A stretch of 64,000 nt of DNA from Cyclobacteriaceae bacterium (GTDB lineage: Bacteria; Bacteroidota; Bacteroidia; Cytophagales; Cyclobacteriaceae). The translations under genes were made by a program, and so were the position numbers. Positions 43,279 to 52,339 of this stretch are shown here, one piece after another. Location of the stretch: positions 1 to 64,000 of the forward strand of contig JANQPQ010000014.1 in assembly GCA_028285445.1 (NCBI GenBank), read 5' to 3'. The notes below the pieces were generated by a model, which did not search any database, was not told the DNA's origin, and was given only the letters and a program-made list of their open reading frames with translations. Numbering within the stretch: the first letter of the stretch is position 1; every line of letters starts with the position of its first letter.

Positions 43279-44934
43279 CTATTCCTTCAGCATTCTTCTT
43301 AGGATTTTACCCACATTCGATTTGGGTAAGTCATCTCTGAATTCGATATGCTTTGGCCTTTTATAGCCGGTCATGTTCTCATGGCAAAAAGCCTCAAGTT
43401 CATGCTCTGTTAAGGACTCGTCCTTTTTAACTACAAACACCTTAACTGCTTCCGTAGATTTCTCGTCTGGAACTCCCACCGCAGCAACTTCCAAAACCTT
43501 GGGGTGACCAGCAATAACATCTTCAATTTCGTTTGGATATACATTAAAGCCCGAAACCAGGATCATATCTTTTTTGCGATCTACAATTTTGGTGTAGCCA
43601 TCATCGTTCATCACCCCGATGTCGCCGGTTCTGAACCACTCTCCAAAAAAGCAATTGGCTGTTTCTTCAGGTCTTTCCCAGTAACCTTGCATCACCTGTG
43701 GTCCCCTCGCGCAAATCTCACCAGGCTCACCCAAGGGCACTTCGTTCCCTTCTTCGTTGAAGATCTTAATCTCAGTACTTGATACCGGAATGCCAATGGT
43801 ACCAATTCGGTGCTTACCATCTAGTGGGTTGCAAGTTAGAATCGGAGAAGTCTCGCTTAGGCCGTACCCCTCGGCAATAGGACCGCCAGTGACCTTTTCC
43901 CATTCTTCAGCAACTGACTTTTGTAATGCCATGCCGCCGGCGATAGAGATTTTCAGCACGCTAAAATCCAGGGCCCGGAATGCCGGCTGATTGAGCAAGC
44001 CGTTAAAAAGTGTATTAACACCACTTATGATGCTGAAAGGATACTTGGCCAAATCTTTAATAAAGGCCTTCATATCCCTGGGATTTGTTACCAGTATATT
44101 TCTGGAACCAACATTATACATCAAAAGGCAGTTTACCGTTAGGGCAAAAATGTGATATAGCGGAAGTGCCGTAATTACCACTTCATTGTTGGTCTCCATA
44201 CCTACAAACCACTGCTTGGCTTGTAGAATGTTCGCACAAATATTACGGTGGGTTAAAGTAGCTCCTTTTGAAACTCCAGTGGTTCCCCCGGTATATTGCA
44301 AGAAGGCTACGTCGTTATTACTTACTTCCGGTCTGTTATACTGATGGTTACCACCTTTGCTCAATGCCTCCTTATACGGAATAGCCTGAGGTAGATTATA
44401 TGCGGGAACCATCTTCTTCACATTCTTCACCACAAAGTTTACAATTGAACCTTTGAGTCCACCAACGCCATCCCCAATCTTGGTTACAATTACCGTCTTG
44501 ATACCAGTATTACCTATGATTTCTTCAAGGTTGGAAGCGAAGTTCGCCAAAACCACAACGGCCTTAGCGCCGGAGTCCTTGAACTGGTGCTCCATTTCCC
44601 TGGGAGTATAAAGTGGGTTTGTATTCACCACTATTAATCCTGCTTTGAGCGCTCCAAAAAGTACCACAGGATATTGCAGCAGGTTTGGCATCTGGATAGC
44701 AATTCGATCGCCCTTTTCCAAGTCAGTCTCATTTTGCAAATAGGCGGCGAATTGCGTTGACAGTTTGTCTACCTCCTGAAAAGTGATTCCCTTTCCAAGA
44801 TTCACAAAAGCTTCAGATGGGCCAAACTTCGCGGCGCCCTCATCGAGAATATCTAAAATTGAATTGTATTCGTCAGGATTAATTTCGTGGGCTACACCTT
44901 CAGGATAGTGCTGATGCCAGGAGTAATCACTCAT
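43279..44934 (-). CDS. fadD: Long-chain fatty acid-CoA ligase
   Basis: AMP-forming ligase of 551 residues that activates fatty acids to acyl-CoA. Adenylate motifs are present: LQYTGGTTGVSKGATLTH (about 212-229), GYGLSETSP (about 358-366), the RTGDIG region with DGYTKIVDRKKDMILVSGFNVYP (about 440-462) and the catalytic Lys in KSNVGKILRRML at the C-terminus. The final LKE end and the overall length fit FadD. Cytoplasmic or peripheral on the membrane. Stands alone here; the rest of beta-oxidation is elsewhere. Confidence 0.93.
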   Translation of the reverse strand: MSDYSWHQHYPEGVAHEINPDEYNSILDILDEGAAKFGPSEAFVNLGKGITFQEVDKLSTQFAAYLQNETDLEKGDRIAIQMPNLLQYPVVLFGALKAGLIVVNTNPLYTPREMEHQFKDSGAKAVVVLANFASNLEEIIGNTGIKTVIVTKIGDGVGGLKGSIVNFVVKNVKKMVPAYNLPQAIPYKEALSKGGNHQYNRPEVSNNDVAFLQYTGGTTGVSKGATLTHRNICANILQAKQWFVGMETNNEVVITALPLYHIFALTVNCLLMYNVGSRNILVTNPRDMKAFIKDLAKYPFSIISGVNTLFNGLLNQPAFRALDFSVLKISIAGGMALQKSVAEEWEKVTGGPIAEGYGLSETSPILTCNPLDGKHRIGTIGIPVSSTEIKIFNEEGNEVPLGEPGEICARGPQVMQGYWERPEETANCFFGEWFRTGDIGVMNDDGYTKIVDRKKDMILVSGFNVYPNEIEDVIAGHPKVLEVAAVGVPDEKSTEAVKVFVVKKDESLTEHELEAFCHENMTGYKRPKHIEFRDDLPKSNVGKILRRMLKE

Positions 44935-45061
44935 AGGGATTGATAGTTGTTAATAGGCCAATAAATATAGAATAAAATCCGTAGGCAAACTAAGCGGGCC
45001 CACTTGGTTGTGCATCAGGTTATTTTGATAAACCTCTGGGTTGGTGAGATGAGGGCGTTTC

Positions 45062-46141
45062 CTATTTGTTCAACTTGAAGATAAACAGGCCGTTACCCAT
45101 GTCTGTTACATAGATATTGGTAGAATTTGTGAAAGGGTATACTCCAAAAGCGCCTTCAAAACCACCTCCTATACCATCATCCTGGTTGATATTCGTATCA
45201 AATTCAGTAGCTAACTCTGGCTGACTCGGGTCGCTAATATCAAATACTTTGAAGCCAGATCCATAGTATGACACCAGGGCATAATTTTCCTCAATATAGA
45301 TATTGTGGGTTCTTGCTTCGCTATCCGAGATGGTAGCTATTTGACTGGCTTGCGCTGGGTCAGAAATGTCCCATACTGTAATATCGGGCAAAGGGTCGGA
45401 AGCACCCTCATCGCAAATAAATAGGGTATTGTTGTCATCAGTAACCCAACCACTATGATTAAAGCCGGTGTAGGGAACAGTTCCTAACAGACCAGGGTTG
45501 GCGGGGTCGGTTATGTCATAGATAAGCGTGCCATCAGAGCTGTGAAAATCATAGAGCCTTCCACGAATTACGGCGATGTCGTGATTTGAAGTGCCAAGGT
45601 CATCCTCCCAAACCAACTCTGGGGCTGCAGGTGTATTGTTTAGATCAAAGATTCGAACTCCCTTGCCTCCCCCTGCTAAATATAGGTACCCATTATCAAT
45701 CCAGATGTTATGTGATGACTCAAATGTGCCTACCTTTTGTGGGTTGGCGGGATCAGAAATATCCACGATATGCCCAATCCTTTCGAAGTTTGAAGAGAAG
45801 AAACCGCCATCGGACACGTACACATAGTTTTGCCAAACTTTCATGTCAAAGCCAACGATATCGTCAATCGTACTCACTATTATTGGTGCAACCGGATTGG
45901 TTACGTCCACTATAGACAAGCTTCCTATTTGTAGATCAGAGAAATCTCCAACCAGCGCATACTCCTTATTTGTTGCTACGTCAAAATAACCCCATACATC
46001 CATGGTTAGTGTACCAGGTATAGCGGTTTGGCTTAGCAAGGAAAGAGAAGGTGTGGCGGGTATGCTCTCGTCGTCACAAGAGCCAAAACTAACAACAAGC
46101 GCTAATAGGAAAAGTAGCTTAGAAAGCGGTTTGATGGACAT
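45062..46141 (-). CDS. LVIVD-repeat lipoprotein
   Basis: Protein of 359 residues with a lipobox (LALVVSFGSC, Cys near 23). The rest is a propeller of about 45-residue units with LVIVD-type strands: LSIVDVTNPVAPIIVSTI, HIVDISDPANPQKVGTFE, VRIFDLNNTPAAPELVWE, LIYDITDPANPGLLGTVP, ITVWDISDPAQASQIATI and FKVFDISDPSQPELATEF. These bacterial and archaeal propellers are usually on the cell surface; a ligand is unknown. The next 374 bases upstream hold the RNA gene below. Confidence 0.9.
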   Translation of the reverse strand: MSIKPLSKLLFLLALVVSFGSCDDESIPATPSLSLLSQTAIPGTLTMDVWGYFDVATNKEYALVGDFSDLQIGSLSIVDVTNPVAPIIVSTIDDIVGFDMKVWQNYVYVSDGGFFSSNFERIGHIVDISDPANPQKVGTFESSHNIWIDNGYLYLAGGGKGVRIFDLNNTPAAPELVWEDDLGTSNHDIAVIRGRLYDFHSSDGTLIYDITDPANPGLLGTVPYTGFNHSGWVTDDNNTLFICDEGASDPLPDITVWDISDPAQASQIATISDSEARTHNIYIEENYALVSYYGSGFKVFDISDPSQPELATEFDTNINQDDGIGGGFEGAFGVYPFTNSTNIYVTDMGNGLFIFKLNK

Positions 46142-46226
46142 GTTACTGCGTTTTTAGCAATGTAATGGTACTAAATGTTAACAGCAAAAACCATCACTTA
46201 TTTTGCGTGATGTTACATTTGGCAAC

Positions 46227-46248
46227 AAAAAACCCCCATTACTGGGGG
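46227..46248 (-). terminator. Intrinsic terminator of the tRNA-like RNA
   Basis: On the minus strand, CCCCC-AGTAAT-GGGGG is followed by six T's (the A-run at 46227-46232 of the plus strand). It lies 19 bases beyond the tRNA-like body. Confidence 0.85.
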
Positions 46249-46266
46249 TCTGACCGAAAGTTTCTG

Positions 46267-46384
46267 CTGTAAGGGGAGGGTTCGAACCTCCACGGAGCGG
46301 TTAGCCGTGGCCTGAGCCTTGATTTATCCCTTTTTCTCCACCCTCGAGACAGGAGGGCTTGTCTGCCAATTCCAACACCCTACA
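46267..46384 (-). ncRNA. tRNA-like RNA with very long variable region, anticodon-loop GUC
   Basis: The minus strand folds as a tRNA: acceptor TGTAGGG/CCTTACA (7 pairs, one G-U), D arm TTG-GAATTGGCAGA-CAA that matches tRNA-Leu, anticodon arm CCCTC-CTGTCTC-GAGGG, and T arm GGAGG-TTCGAAC-CCTCC with a standard loop. Oddities: the loop would present GUC (Asp) in a Leu-like body, position 37 is U rather than a purine, CCA is not encoded, and about 49 bases separate anticodon stem and T stem, far more than the 12-20 of normal tRNA-Leu or tRNA-Ser. That region holds a hairpin CCACGG/CCGTGG. A promoter and terminator frame it, so it is transcribed as a unit of about 165-170 bases. It could be a divergent tRNA, a decoy or a regulatory RNA. 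Confidence 0.6.
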
Positions 46385-46390
46385 GTGTAA

Positions 46391-46493
46391 TTGATAATTC
46401 AAATCTAGTATATTGAACGTATTATTGAAAATTCGATAATAATATTATCAAATTTTTACACTATTTTTAATTATTAATTTAATAATTGATAAT
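46391..46493. promoter_or_regulatory. Three TTGATAAT octamers in the shared control region
   Basis: TTGATAAT at 46391-46398 and 46486-46493 and its reverse complement ATTATCAA at 46444-46451. A further inverted repeat GATAAT-AAT-ATTATC spans 46435-46449. The sites lie between the tRNA-like RNA gene and the Lrp/AsnC gene and are good candidates for Lrp binding. Confidence 0.45.
46400..46407 (-). promoter_or_regulatory. Promoter -7 element of the tRNA-like RNA
   Basis: TAGATTTG on the minus strand, a perfect TAnnTTTG, with a TTTC at the -33 position 19 bases before it. Predicted start near 46394, about 10 bases before the acceptor stem. Confidence 0.6.
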
Positions 46494-46515
46494 ATCATAA
46501 ATAAAGCTGCAAAAT

Positions 46516-46983
46516 ATGCCCTCTAATTACGAAATTGATAATGTAGATCTACAGATCCTGGAGATTCTTACCAAAAACGCTAAGAAGCCTTATACTGAAG
46601 TTGCCAAGAAAGTGTTTGTATCTGGCGGAACGGTTCATGTGCGAATGAGGAAATTGGAAGAAATGGGCATTGTAAAGGGAACTACACTTGACCTGGACCT
46701 TAGTAAGTTAGGGTTCGACATTACTGCGTTCATTGGAATCTTTCTTGAAAAGAGTTCATTGTACGACAGCGTTTTCGAGCAGCTAAAAGCAATCCCGGAG
46801 ATAACTACCATACACTATACCACTGGCAACTACAGTATGTTCACCAGGCTGCATTGCCAGGATACAAACCACCTTAAAGAGGTACTCCACGACAAGATTC
46901 AGGAAGTAAAGGGTATTTCCAGAACGGAAACCATCATTTCCCTGGAAGAAAGCCTGAATCGACATGTACAATTAAGCCCTTGA
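46516..46983 (+). CDS. Lrp/AsnC-family transcriptional regulator
   Basis: Regulator of 155 residues. N-terminal HTH: YEIDNVDLQILEILTKNAKKPYTEVAKKVFVSGGTVHVRMRKLEEMGIVKG (about 4-54). C-terminal RAM/AsnC effector domain with ITAFIGIFLEKSSLYDSVFEQLKAIPEITTIHYTTGNYSMFTRLHCQDTNHL. Family members bind amino acids and form octamers wrapping DNA. The AT-rich region upstream has three TTGATAAT sites and the divergent RNA promoter, so autoregulation and control of the RNA are plausible but inferred. Confidence 0.95.
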   Translation: MPSNYEIDNVDLQILEILTKNAKKPYTEVAKKVFVSGGTVHVRMRKLEEMGIVKGTTLDLDLSKLGFDITAFIGIFLEKSSLYDSVFEQLKAIPEITTIHYTTGNYSMFTRLHCQDTNHLKEVLHDKIQEVKGISRTETIISLEESLNRHVQLSP

Positions 46984-47042
46984 CGGGCCGTATAGGCCGA
47001 AAAGTTTACTTATTTAGAAACATTTTAAATAATAAATTGTTA

Positions 47043-47050
47043 TAGATTTG
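47043..47050 (+). promoter_or_regulatory. Bacteroidota -7 element for the suf operon
   Basis: TAGATTTG, a perfect TAnnTTTG, 37 bases before the sufB ATG; the -33 region (TTTA near 47012) is weak. Predicted leader about 32 bases. Confidence 0.5.
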
Positions 47051-47087
47051 TATACCTAATTTTAGGGAGATAGCTTAGTGTCAGACC

Positions 47088-48533
47088 ATGAGTAAAGACG
47101 ATCAAATACTACAGGAATTTACCTCCAAGGAATACGAGCACGGCTGGACCGTAGACCTCGAGAATGACTCCGCCCCTCCGGGGCTAAATGAGGATATTGT
47201 TCGGTTTATTTCTAAGAAGAAAGAAGAACCTGAATGGTTGCTGGAGTGGCGGCTGGAGGCCTTTAGGAAATGGCAAGACATGGAGGAGCCAAAATGGCCT
47301 AATGTCTCCTACCCTCAGATAAACTATCAAGACATAATCTATTACTCGGCACCGAAACAATCCGCAAAGCCAAATAGTCTTGATGAAGTAGATCCCGAAC
47401 TTCGAAAAACATTTGAAAAGCTAGGCATCTCCCTTGAGGAGCAAAAAAGACTTACGGGGGTTGCCGTTGACGCAGTAATCGACAGTGTATCGGTGGCAAC
47501 CACATTTAAAGAGAAGCTGAATGAGCTGGGCATAATATTTAGCTCTTTTAGTGAGGCTGTGAAAGAGCATCCGGAATTGGTTCGCAAGTATATTGGTTCA
47601 GTGGTGCCGGCCAATGATAATTATTTCGCTGCTCTCAACTCGGCAGTGTTCAGCGATGGTTCATTCTGTTACATTCCGAAAGGGGTACGGTGTCCCATGG
47701 AGCTTTCTACCTACTTCAGAATAAATGCCGCCAACACCGGCCAATTTGAAAGAACACTGATTGTTGCCGACGAAGGGTCGTATGTGAGCTATCTCGAAGG
47801 ATGTACCGCACCGATGCGCGATGAGAATCAGCTACACGCAGCAGTAGTGGAGATTTATGCGGCTAAGGACGCAGAAGTAAAATATTCTACAGTGCAAAAC
47901 TGGTACCCTGGCGATAAAGATGGTAAGGGTGGTATTTATAATTTCGTTACGAAAAGAGGTATTTGCTCCGGTGACAATTCGAAAATATCCTGGACGCAAG
48001 TAGAGACTGGGTCTGCTATTACCTGGAAATACCCGAGCTGCATATTAAAGGGCGATAATTCCATTGGAGAGTTCTACTCGGTGGCAGTTACCAACAACAT
48101 GCAGCAAGCCGATACAGGCACCAAGATGATACACATTGGTAAGAATACTCGTAGTCGGATTGTGTCCAAGGGTGTATCTGCCGGAAAAAGTCAAAATAGC
48201 TACCGTGGGCTGGTGACAGTCATGAAACAAGCTGAAAATGCCAGGAATTTCTCTCAATGTGATTCTCTTTTGATGGGAGACAAATGTGGGGCACACACTT
48301 TTCCGTATATAGAAGTCAAAAATAGTTCTGGGCTAGTCGAACATGAAGCTACCACTTCCAAGATCGGCGAAGACCAGATTTTTTACTGCAACCAGCGCGG
48401 TATTGATACCGAGAATGCTGTTGCCCTGATAGTAAATGGTTATGCGAAGGAAGTATTAAACCAACTGCCCATGGAGTTTGCGGTCGAAGCACAGAAATTG
48501 CTGGCACTGACTCTTGAGGGTAGTGTTGGTTAG
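47088..48533 (+). CDS. sufB: Fe-S cluster assembly scaffold subunit SufB
   Basis: SufB of 481 residues, part of the SufBC2D scaffold on which Fe-S clusters are built in the cytoplasm. Conserved parts: the N-terminal [76 protein letters not shown] (about 203-250), [17 protein letters not shown], and [22 protein letters not shown] with the conserved Cys near 404, then [22 protein letters not shown]. First gene of the operon sufB-C-D-S-E, followed by the four-helix gene, a DUF59 gene and a bacilliredoxin. Confidence 0.97.
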   Translation: MSKDDQILQEFTSKEYEHGWTVDLENDSAPPGLNEDIVRFISKKKEEPEWLLEWRLEAFRKWQDMEEPKWPNVSYPQINYQDIIYYSAPKQSAKPNSLDEVDPELRKTFEKLGISLEEQKRLTGVAVDAVIDSVSVATTFKEKLNELGIIFSSFSEAVKEHPELVRKYIGSVVPANDNYFAALNSAVFSDGSFCYIPKGVRCPMELSTYFRINAANTGQFERTLIVADEGSYVSYLEGCTAPMRDENQLHAAVVEIYAAKDAEVKYSTVQNWYPGDKDGKGGIYNFVTKRGICSGDNSKISWTQVETGSAITWKYPSCILKGDNSIGEFYSVAVTNNMQQADTGTKMIHIGKNTRSRIVSKGVSAGKSQNSYRGLVTVMKQAENARNFSQCDSLLMGDKCGAHTFPYIEVKNSSGLVEHEATTSKIGEDQIFYCNQRGIDTENAVALIVNGYAKEVLNQLPMEFAVEAQKLLALTLEGSVG

Positions 48534-48572
48534 TGATTGAGTAGTCTCTTCTCAGAAAAGATTAAAATCGAA

Positions 48573-49331
48573 ATGCTAAAAATAGAAAACTTAGAAGCCT
48601 CAATTGAAGGCAAAAAAATACTTAAAGGGATTAACCTTGAAGTCAAAAAAGGGGAAGTACATGCCATCATGGGACCAAATGGTTCTGGAAAAAGCACCCT
48701 CGCCTCTGTGTTGGCAGGCCGCGAAGAATATGAAGTTGAAAACGGCAGTGTTGAATACCTGGGTGACGATCTTCTGGAACTTTCACCAGAGGACAGAGCC
48801 AGGGCTGGAGTTTTTCTGGCATTCCAGTATCCTGTGGAAATTCCAGGTGTTTCGTCCACTAATTTCCTGAAGACCGCCATAAATGAGGTGAGACAATATC
48901 GCGGGCAGGAACCGCTGGATGCTGTCTCCTTCCTCACCCATCTCAAGGATAAAATGAAGCTTGTAGATATTGATCAGTCTCTGCTAAGCAGACCCTTAAA
49001 TGAAGGCTTTTCAGGTGGCGAGAAAAAGCGCAACGAAATTTTCCAAATGGCGGTGCTGGAACCTCGACTATCCATTCTCGATGAGACAGATAGTGGTTTG
49101 GACATAGATGCCTTGAAAGTAGTCTCTAATGGTGTTAACCAACTGAAGTCATCAGAGAATGCTACTATAGTAGTTACACACTATCAAAGACTGCTAGAAT
49201 ACATAGTACCTGACTATGTTCATGTTTTATACAACGGACAGATTGTAAAATCCGGAGACAAAAGCCTTGCCCTTGAATTGGAAGAGAAGGGGTACGACTG
49301 GATAAAAGGAGGGTCTGAAGTTACAGCATAA
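48573..49331 (+). CDS. sufC: Fe-S cluster assembly ATPase SufC
   Basis: ABC-type ATPase of 252 residues that drives shape changes in the SufB-SufD pair. Walker A MGPNGSGKSTLASVLAG (about 33-49), signature FSGGEKKRNEIFQ (about 147-159) and Walker B LSILDETDSGLDIDA (about 167-181), with the SufC-typical ETDSGLD. A TTG 36 bases upstream is in frame, but ATG 48573 (MLKIENLEASIEGK) matches the family start. Its final TAA overlaps the first base of the sufD ATG. Confidence 0.97.
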   Translation: MLKIENLEASIEGKKILKGINLEVKKGEVHAIMGPNGSGKSTLASVLAGREEYEVENGSVEYLGDDLLELSPEDRARAGVFLAFQYPVEIPGVSSTNFLKTAINEVRQYRGQEPLDAVSFLTHLKDKMKLVDIDQSLLSRPLNEGFSGGEKKRNEIFQMAVLEPRLSILDETDSGLDIDALKVVSNGVNQLKSSENATIVVTHYQRLLEYIVPDYVHVLYNGQIVKSGDKSLALELEEKGYDWIKGGSEVTA

Positions 49332-50572
49332 TGGATATTTCGACGGATATGCACAGTCTCAAGCAAGAAGCAGATATTTATCTTGAAAAGCACGGTCTTC
49401 CCGATCGTAAGGACGAGGAATATAAGTATACCCCTCTCTCGAAGCTCATAGAAAAAGAGTTTGACTCGGTTGTCGAAACGGTTGATTCCCTGGCATCGGG
49501 AAAAATTGAAAAGATAATTCCAGGCTGGAAGGCAAACCGATTAGTATTCATTAACGGCCAGTATCGTGATGATCTCTCTGTAATAGTTGACGAGAGCGGA
49601 TTGGTTATTGAGCGACTTGATAATTCTGATCAGATCTCACAGAAAGAAATTGAGCAATACCTTGGACAACTAGCTGAACCTACTTCTGATCCCTTTGTGG
49701 CTTTGAATACTTCTGCCATGACCTCAGGAACTGTTTCGAAGGTGGAGAAAGGTTCAGTAATTGAACATCCGGTACACTTAATGTTCATTAGCGACTCTTC
49801 TCAAGGAAAAGCAAAGTCTCAATACAGAAACCTATTCATAGTAGGTGAAAATGCCCAGGTGAATTTTGTGGAGTCTTTCCACACCATCGGAGATGAGATA
49901 TCGCTTAGCAATTCTGTTACAGAAATTGTGGTTAGCAAAAACTCCGTAACTAATTACTATAAACTACAAATTGAAAATGATGGCGAGGTTCATGTAGGAA
50001 CCAGCAGCATTAAGCAGCTTGATACTTGTGTATTCAACGCAGCAACTATAACCCTGGGTGGTAAAATGATAAGGAATAACCTCAATATCACCATGGAATC
50101 AGAACGATGTGAAGCTAACCTGAATGGTCTATATCTGGTAACGGGCAAATCGCATGTAGATAACCACACTGCCGTTGATCACAAATACCCCAACTGTAAC
50201 AGCAATGAGCTGTATAAGGGAGTTCTTGACGAAAATGCAACCGGCGTCTTCAATGGTAAAATATATGTCCGACCGCAGGCACAACAAACCAACGCATTTC
50301 AGTCAAACAAGAATATTCTGCTTTCTGATAGCGCAACCATAAACACAAAGCCACAATTGGAGATATGGGCAGATGACGTAAAATGCTCACATGGTTGTAC
50401 AACCGGCCAATTGGATGATGAGCAAATCTTCTACCTACGATCTCGTGGAATAAGTAAGGAGAAGGCCCGGGCATTAGTGCTTTATGCCTTTGCTATGGAA
50501 GTAATTGATAATATAAAGATTGAAGGTCTGCGAGAATATCTCGACGAAAGAATTGCAGAACGGCTAGGTTAA
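49331..50572 (+). CDS. sufD: Fe-S cluster assembly protein SufD
   Basis: SufD of 413 residues, the SufB paralogue in the SufBC2D complex. The second half has the conserved beta-helix: LYLVTGKSHVDNHTAVDHKYPNCNSNELYKGVLDENATGVFNGKIYVRPQAQQTNAFQSNKNILLSD (about 273-340) and KPQLEIWADDVKCSHGCTTGQLDDEQIFYLRSRGISKEKARALVLYAFA, with the conserved His in CSHGCT. The start overlaps the sufC stop by one base, so translation is coupled. Confidence 0.97.
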   Translation: MDISTDMHSLKQEADIYLEKHGLPDRKDEEYKYTPLSKLIEKEFDSVVETVDSLASGKIEKIIPGWKANRLVFINGQYRDDLSVIVDESGLVIERLDNSDQISQKEIEQYLGQLAEPTSDPFVALNTSAMTSGTVSKVEKGSVIEHPVHLMFISDSSQGKAKSQYRNLFIVGENAQVNFVESFHTIGDEISLSNSVTEIVVSKNSVTNYYKLQIENDGEVHVGTSSIKQLDTCVFNAATITLGGKMIRNNLNITMESERCEANLNGLYLVTGKSHVDNHTAVDHKYPNCNSNELYKGVLDENATGVFNGKIYVRPQAQQTNAFQSNKNILLSDSATINTKPQLEIWADDVKCSHGCTTGQLDDEQIFYLRSRGISKEKARALVLYAFAMEVIDNIKIEGLREYLDERIAERLG

Positions 50573-50575
50573 ATT

Positions 50576-51826
50576 ATGTCTACGGCACCCAACATAGAGT
50601 CTGGCATATTAGAAGTGGCAAAGGTAAGGTCCGAGTTTCCGGTTCTTGATCAACTGGTAAATGGGCATCCTTTGGTTTATCTGGATAACGCAGCCACAAC
50701 GCAAAAACCGCAATCGGTAATTGATGCTCTCGACAGCTATTACAAAGGATACAATGCAAACATTCACCGCGGCATTCACACTTTAGCAGAAAAAGCAACC
50801 TTGGCATTTGAGGATACTCGCAAAAGTCTGCAGCAGTTTGTTGGTGCCGAGAAGCAGGAAGAGATAATCTTCACTAAGGGAACTACCGAAGGAATCAACC
50901 TGGTAGCTTCAACCTATGGCAGACAAAACGTATCCGAAGGAGATGAGATCATCATCTCAGGAATGGAGCATCATTCTAACATAGTACCCTGGCAATTGCT
51001 GTGCGAAGAGAAAAATGCCAGGCTGAAAGTAATTCCCTTGAACGAATCCGGTGAGATAATTCTGGAAGAATACGAGAAACTGCTTAGTGAAAAGACCAAA
51101 ATTGTATCAGTTTGCTATGCTTCTAACTCGTTAGGAACCATCAATCCGGTTGAAGAAATAATTAGACTCGCACGGCAGTATAACGCCGTTGTAGTTATTG
51201 ACGGTGCACAAGCAGCTCCTCACCTCAACATCAATGTGCAAACGCTCGACTGTGACTTTTTTGCCTTTTCAGGGCACAAGATGTATGGACCCACAGGTGT
51301 TGGAGCACTTTACGGGAAAAGCACTCTACTTGAAACCATGCCCCCGTACCAGGGAGGTGGCGAGATGATAAGGGATGTAACTTTCGACAAAACGACATTC
51401 AACGATATTCCATATAAATTTGAAGCGGGCACTCCCAATATTGGCGATGTAATCGCTTTTAAGGCTGCTGTGGATTTCATCCATGATCTTGGAAAGGAAG
51501 CAATTGCACATCATGAGCAAGAGCTGCTACACTATGCTAATGAGCGGCTTTTAGGAATTGATGGTTTCAAGCCTGTTGGCACCGCCAAAGAAAAAGTTAG
51601 TGTAGTATCTTTTTTGATGGAAGGCGTACATTCATTCGATGTAGGGCAATTACTAGATGCCAGAGGCATAGCCGTTAGAACTGGTCACCATTGCACCCAG
51701 CCACTAATGGATTTTTTCAAAATAGACGGCACGGTAAGAGCGTCGTTCGCTGTTTACAATACGAAGGAGGAAATTGACATTCTTACGGAAGCCCTGGAGA
51801 AGGTTGCAGAATTTGGAAGAAGATGA
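50576..51826 (+). CDS. sufS: Cysteine desulfurase SufS
   Basis: PLP-dependent class II desulfurase of 416 residues that takes sulfur from cysteine for cluster assembly. YLDNAATTQKPQSVIDAL (about 35-52), HRGIHTLAEKA, the PLP Lys in DFFAFSGHKMYGPTGVGALYG (Lys near 231) and the active-site Cys in RTGHHCTQPLMDFF (Cys near 369) are all present. It starts 3 bases after sufD and overlaps sufE by 4 bases. Confidence 0.97.
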   Translation: MSTAPNIESGILEVAKVRSEFPVLDQLVNGHPLVYLDNAATTQKPQSVIDALDSYYKGYNANIHRGIHTLAEKATLAFEDTRKSLQQFVGAEKQEEIIFTKGTTEGINLVASTYGRQNVSEGDEIIISGMEHHSNIVPWQLLCEEKNARLKVIPLNESGEIILEEYEKLLSEKTKIVSVCYASNSLGTINPVEEIIRLARQYNAVVVIDGAQAAPHLNINVQTLDCDFFAFSGHKMYGPTGVGALYGKSTLLETMPPYQGGGEMIRDVTFDKTTFNDIPYKFEAGTPNIGDVIAFKAAVDFIHDLGKEAIAHHEQELLHYANERLLGIDGFKPVGTAKEKVSVVSFLMEGVHSFDVGQLLDARGIAVRTGHHCTQPLMDFFKIDGTVRASFAVYNTKEEIDILTEALEKVAEFGRR

Positions 51827-52245
51827 GGTCGATAACAGAAATACAAGATGAGATCATTAACGACTTCAGTGTTTTGGGCGGGGATCTGGAGATGGCCACT
51901 TTCTATCTAATGGAGCTAGGAGAGAAATTGCCGGAAATGAGTGAGGAACTAAAAACTGAGGATAACCTGGTTAAGGGTTGCCAGTCAAAAGTTTGGCTTA
52001 GCCCTGACACCACAAACGGCTCAGTGGTTTACCATGCTGATAGCAATGCCGCTGTAACGAAGGGCCTGATTAGTCTGCTGGTAAGAATTCTCAGCGGGCA
52101 AAAAGCCGAAGACATTGTCAATGCCGATTTATACTTTGTTGATAAGATTGGCATGAACCGATTTATCGGGACTCAGCGCAGCAATGGCTTTGCATCCATG
52201 ATAAAACAAATGAAGTTCTACGCTTTGGCTTTACAGAGTAAATAG
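51823..52245 (+). CDS. sufE: Sulfur acceptor protein SufE
   Basis: SufE of 140 residues; it receives persulfide sulfur from SufS and passes it to SufB. The acceptor Cys lies in NLVKGCQSKVWL (about residue 51). The rest fits the family: EIIDDFS-type start (DEIINDFSVLGGDLEMATFYLMELGEKLP), ADSNAAVTKGLISLLVRILSGQ and the C-terminal RSNGFASMIKQMKFYA. Overlaps sufS by ATGA. Confidence 0.96.
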   Translation: MRSITEIQDEIINDFSVLGGDLEMATFYLMELGEKLPEMSEELKTEDNLVKGCQSKVWLSPDTTNGSVVYHADSNAAVTKGLISLLVRILSGQKAEDIVNADLYFVDKIGMNRFIGTQRSNGFASMIKQMKFYALALQSK

Positions 52246-52256
52246 ACTAACAGTGA

Positions 52257-52307
52257 ATAATAACCAATTAACAATTAATCAAATTTCAAACAATAACTAA
52301 TAACCAA
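52257..52307 (+). repeat. Direct repeat in AT-rich leader of the four-helix gene
   Basis: TAATAACCAA occurs at 52258-52267 and 52298-52307, inside a very A/T-rich stretch (52246-52339) with no gene. It marks the left flank of the inserted cassette. Confidence 0.4.
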
Positions 52308-52339
52308 ATTCAAAACAAACGCTAGGCCCTGCAGATAAG

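Noticed and set aside
46267-46384. Ordinary tRNA-Leu, tRNA-Ser or tRNA-Asp
   Set aside because: The anticodon loop (GUC, U37) does not fit the Leu-type D arm, and the variable region of about 49 bases is far too long; reported as a tRNA-like RNA.
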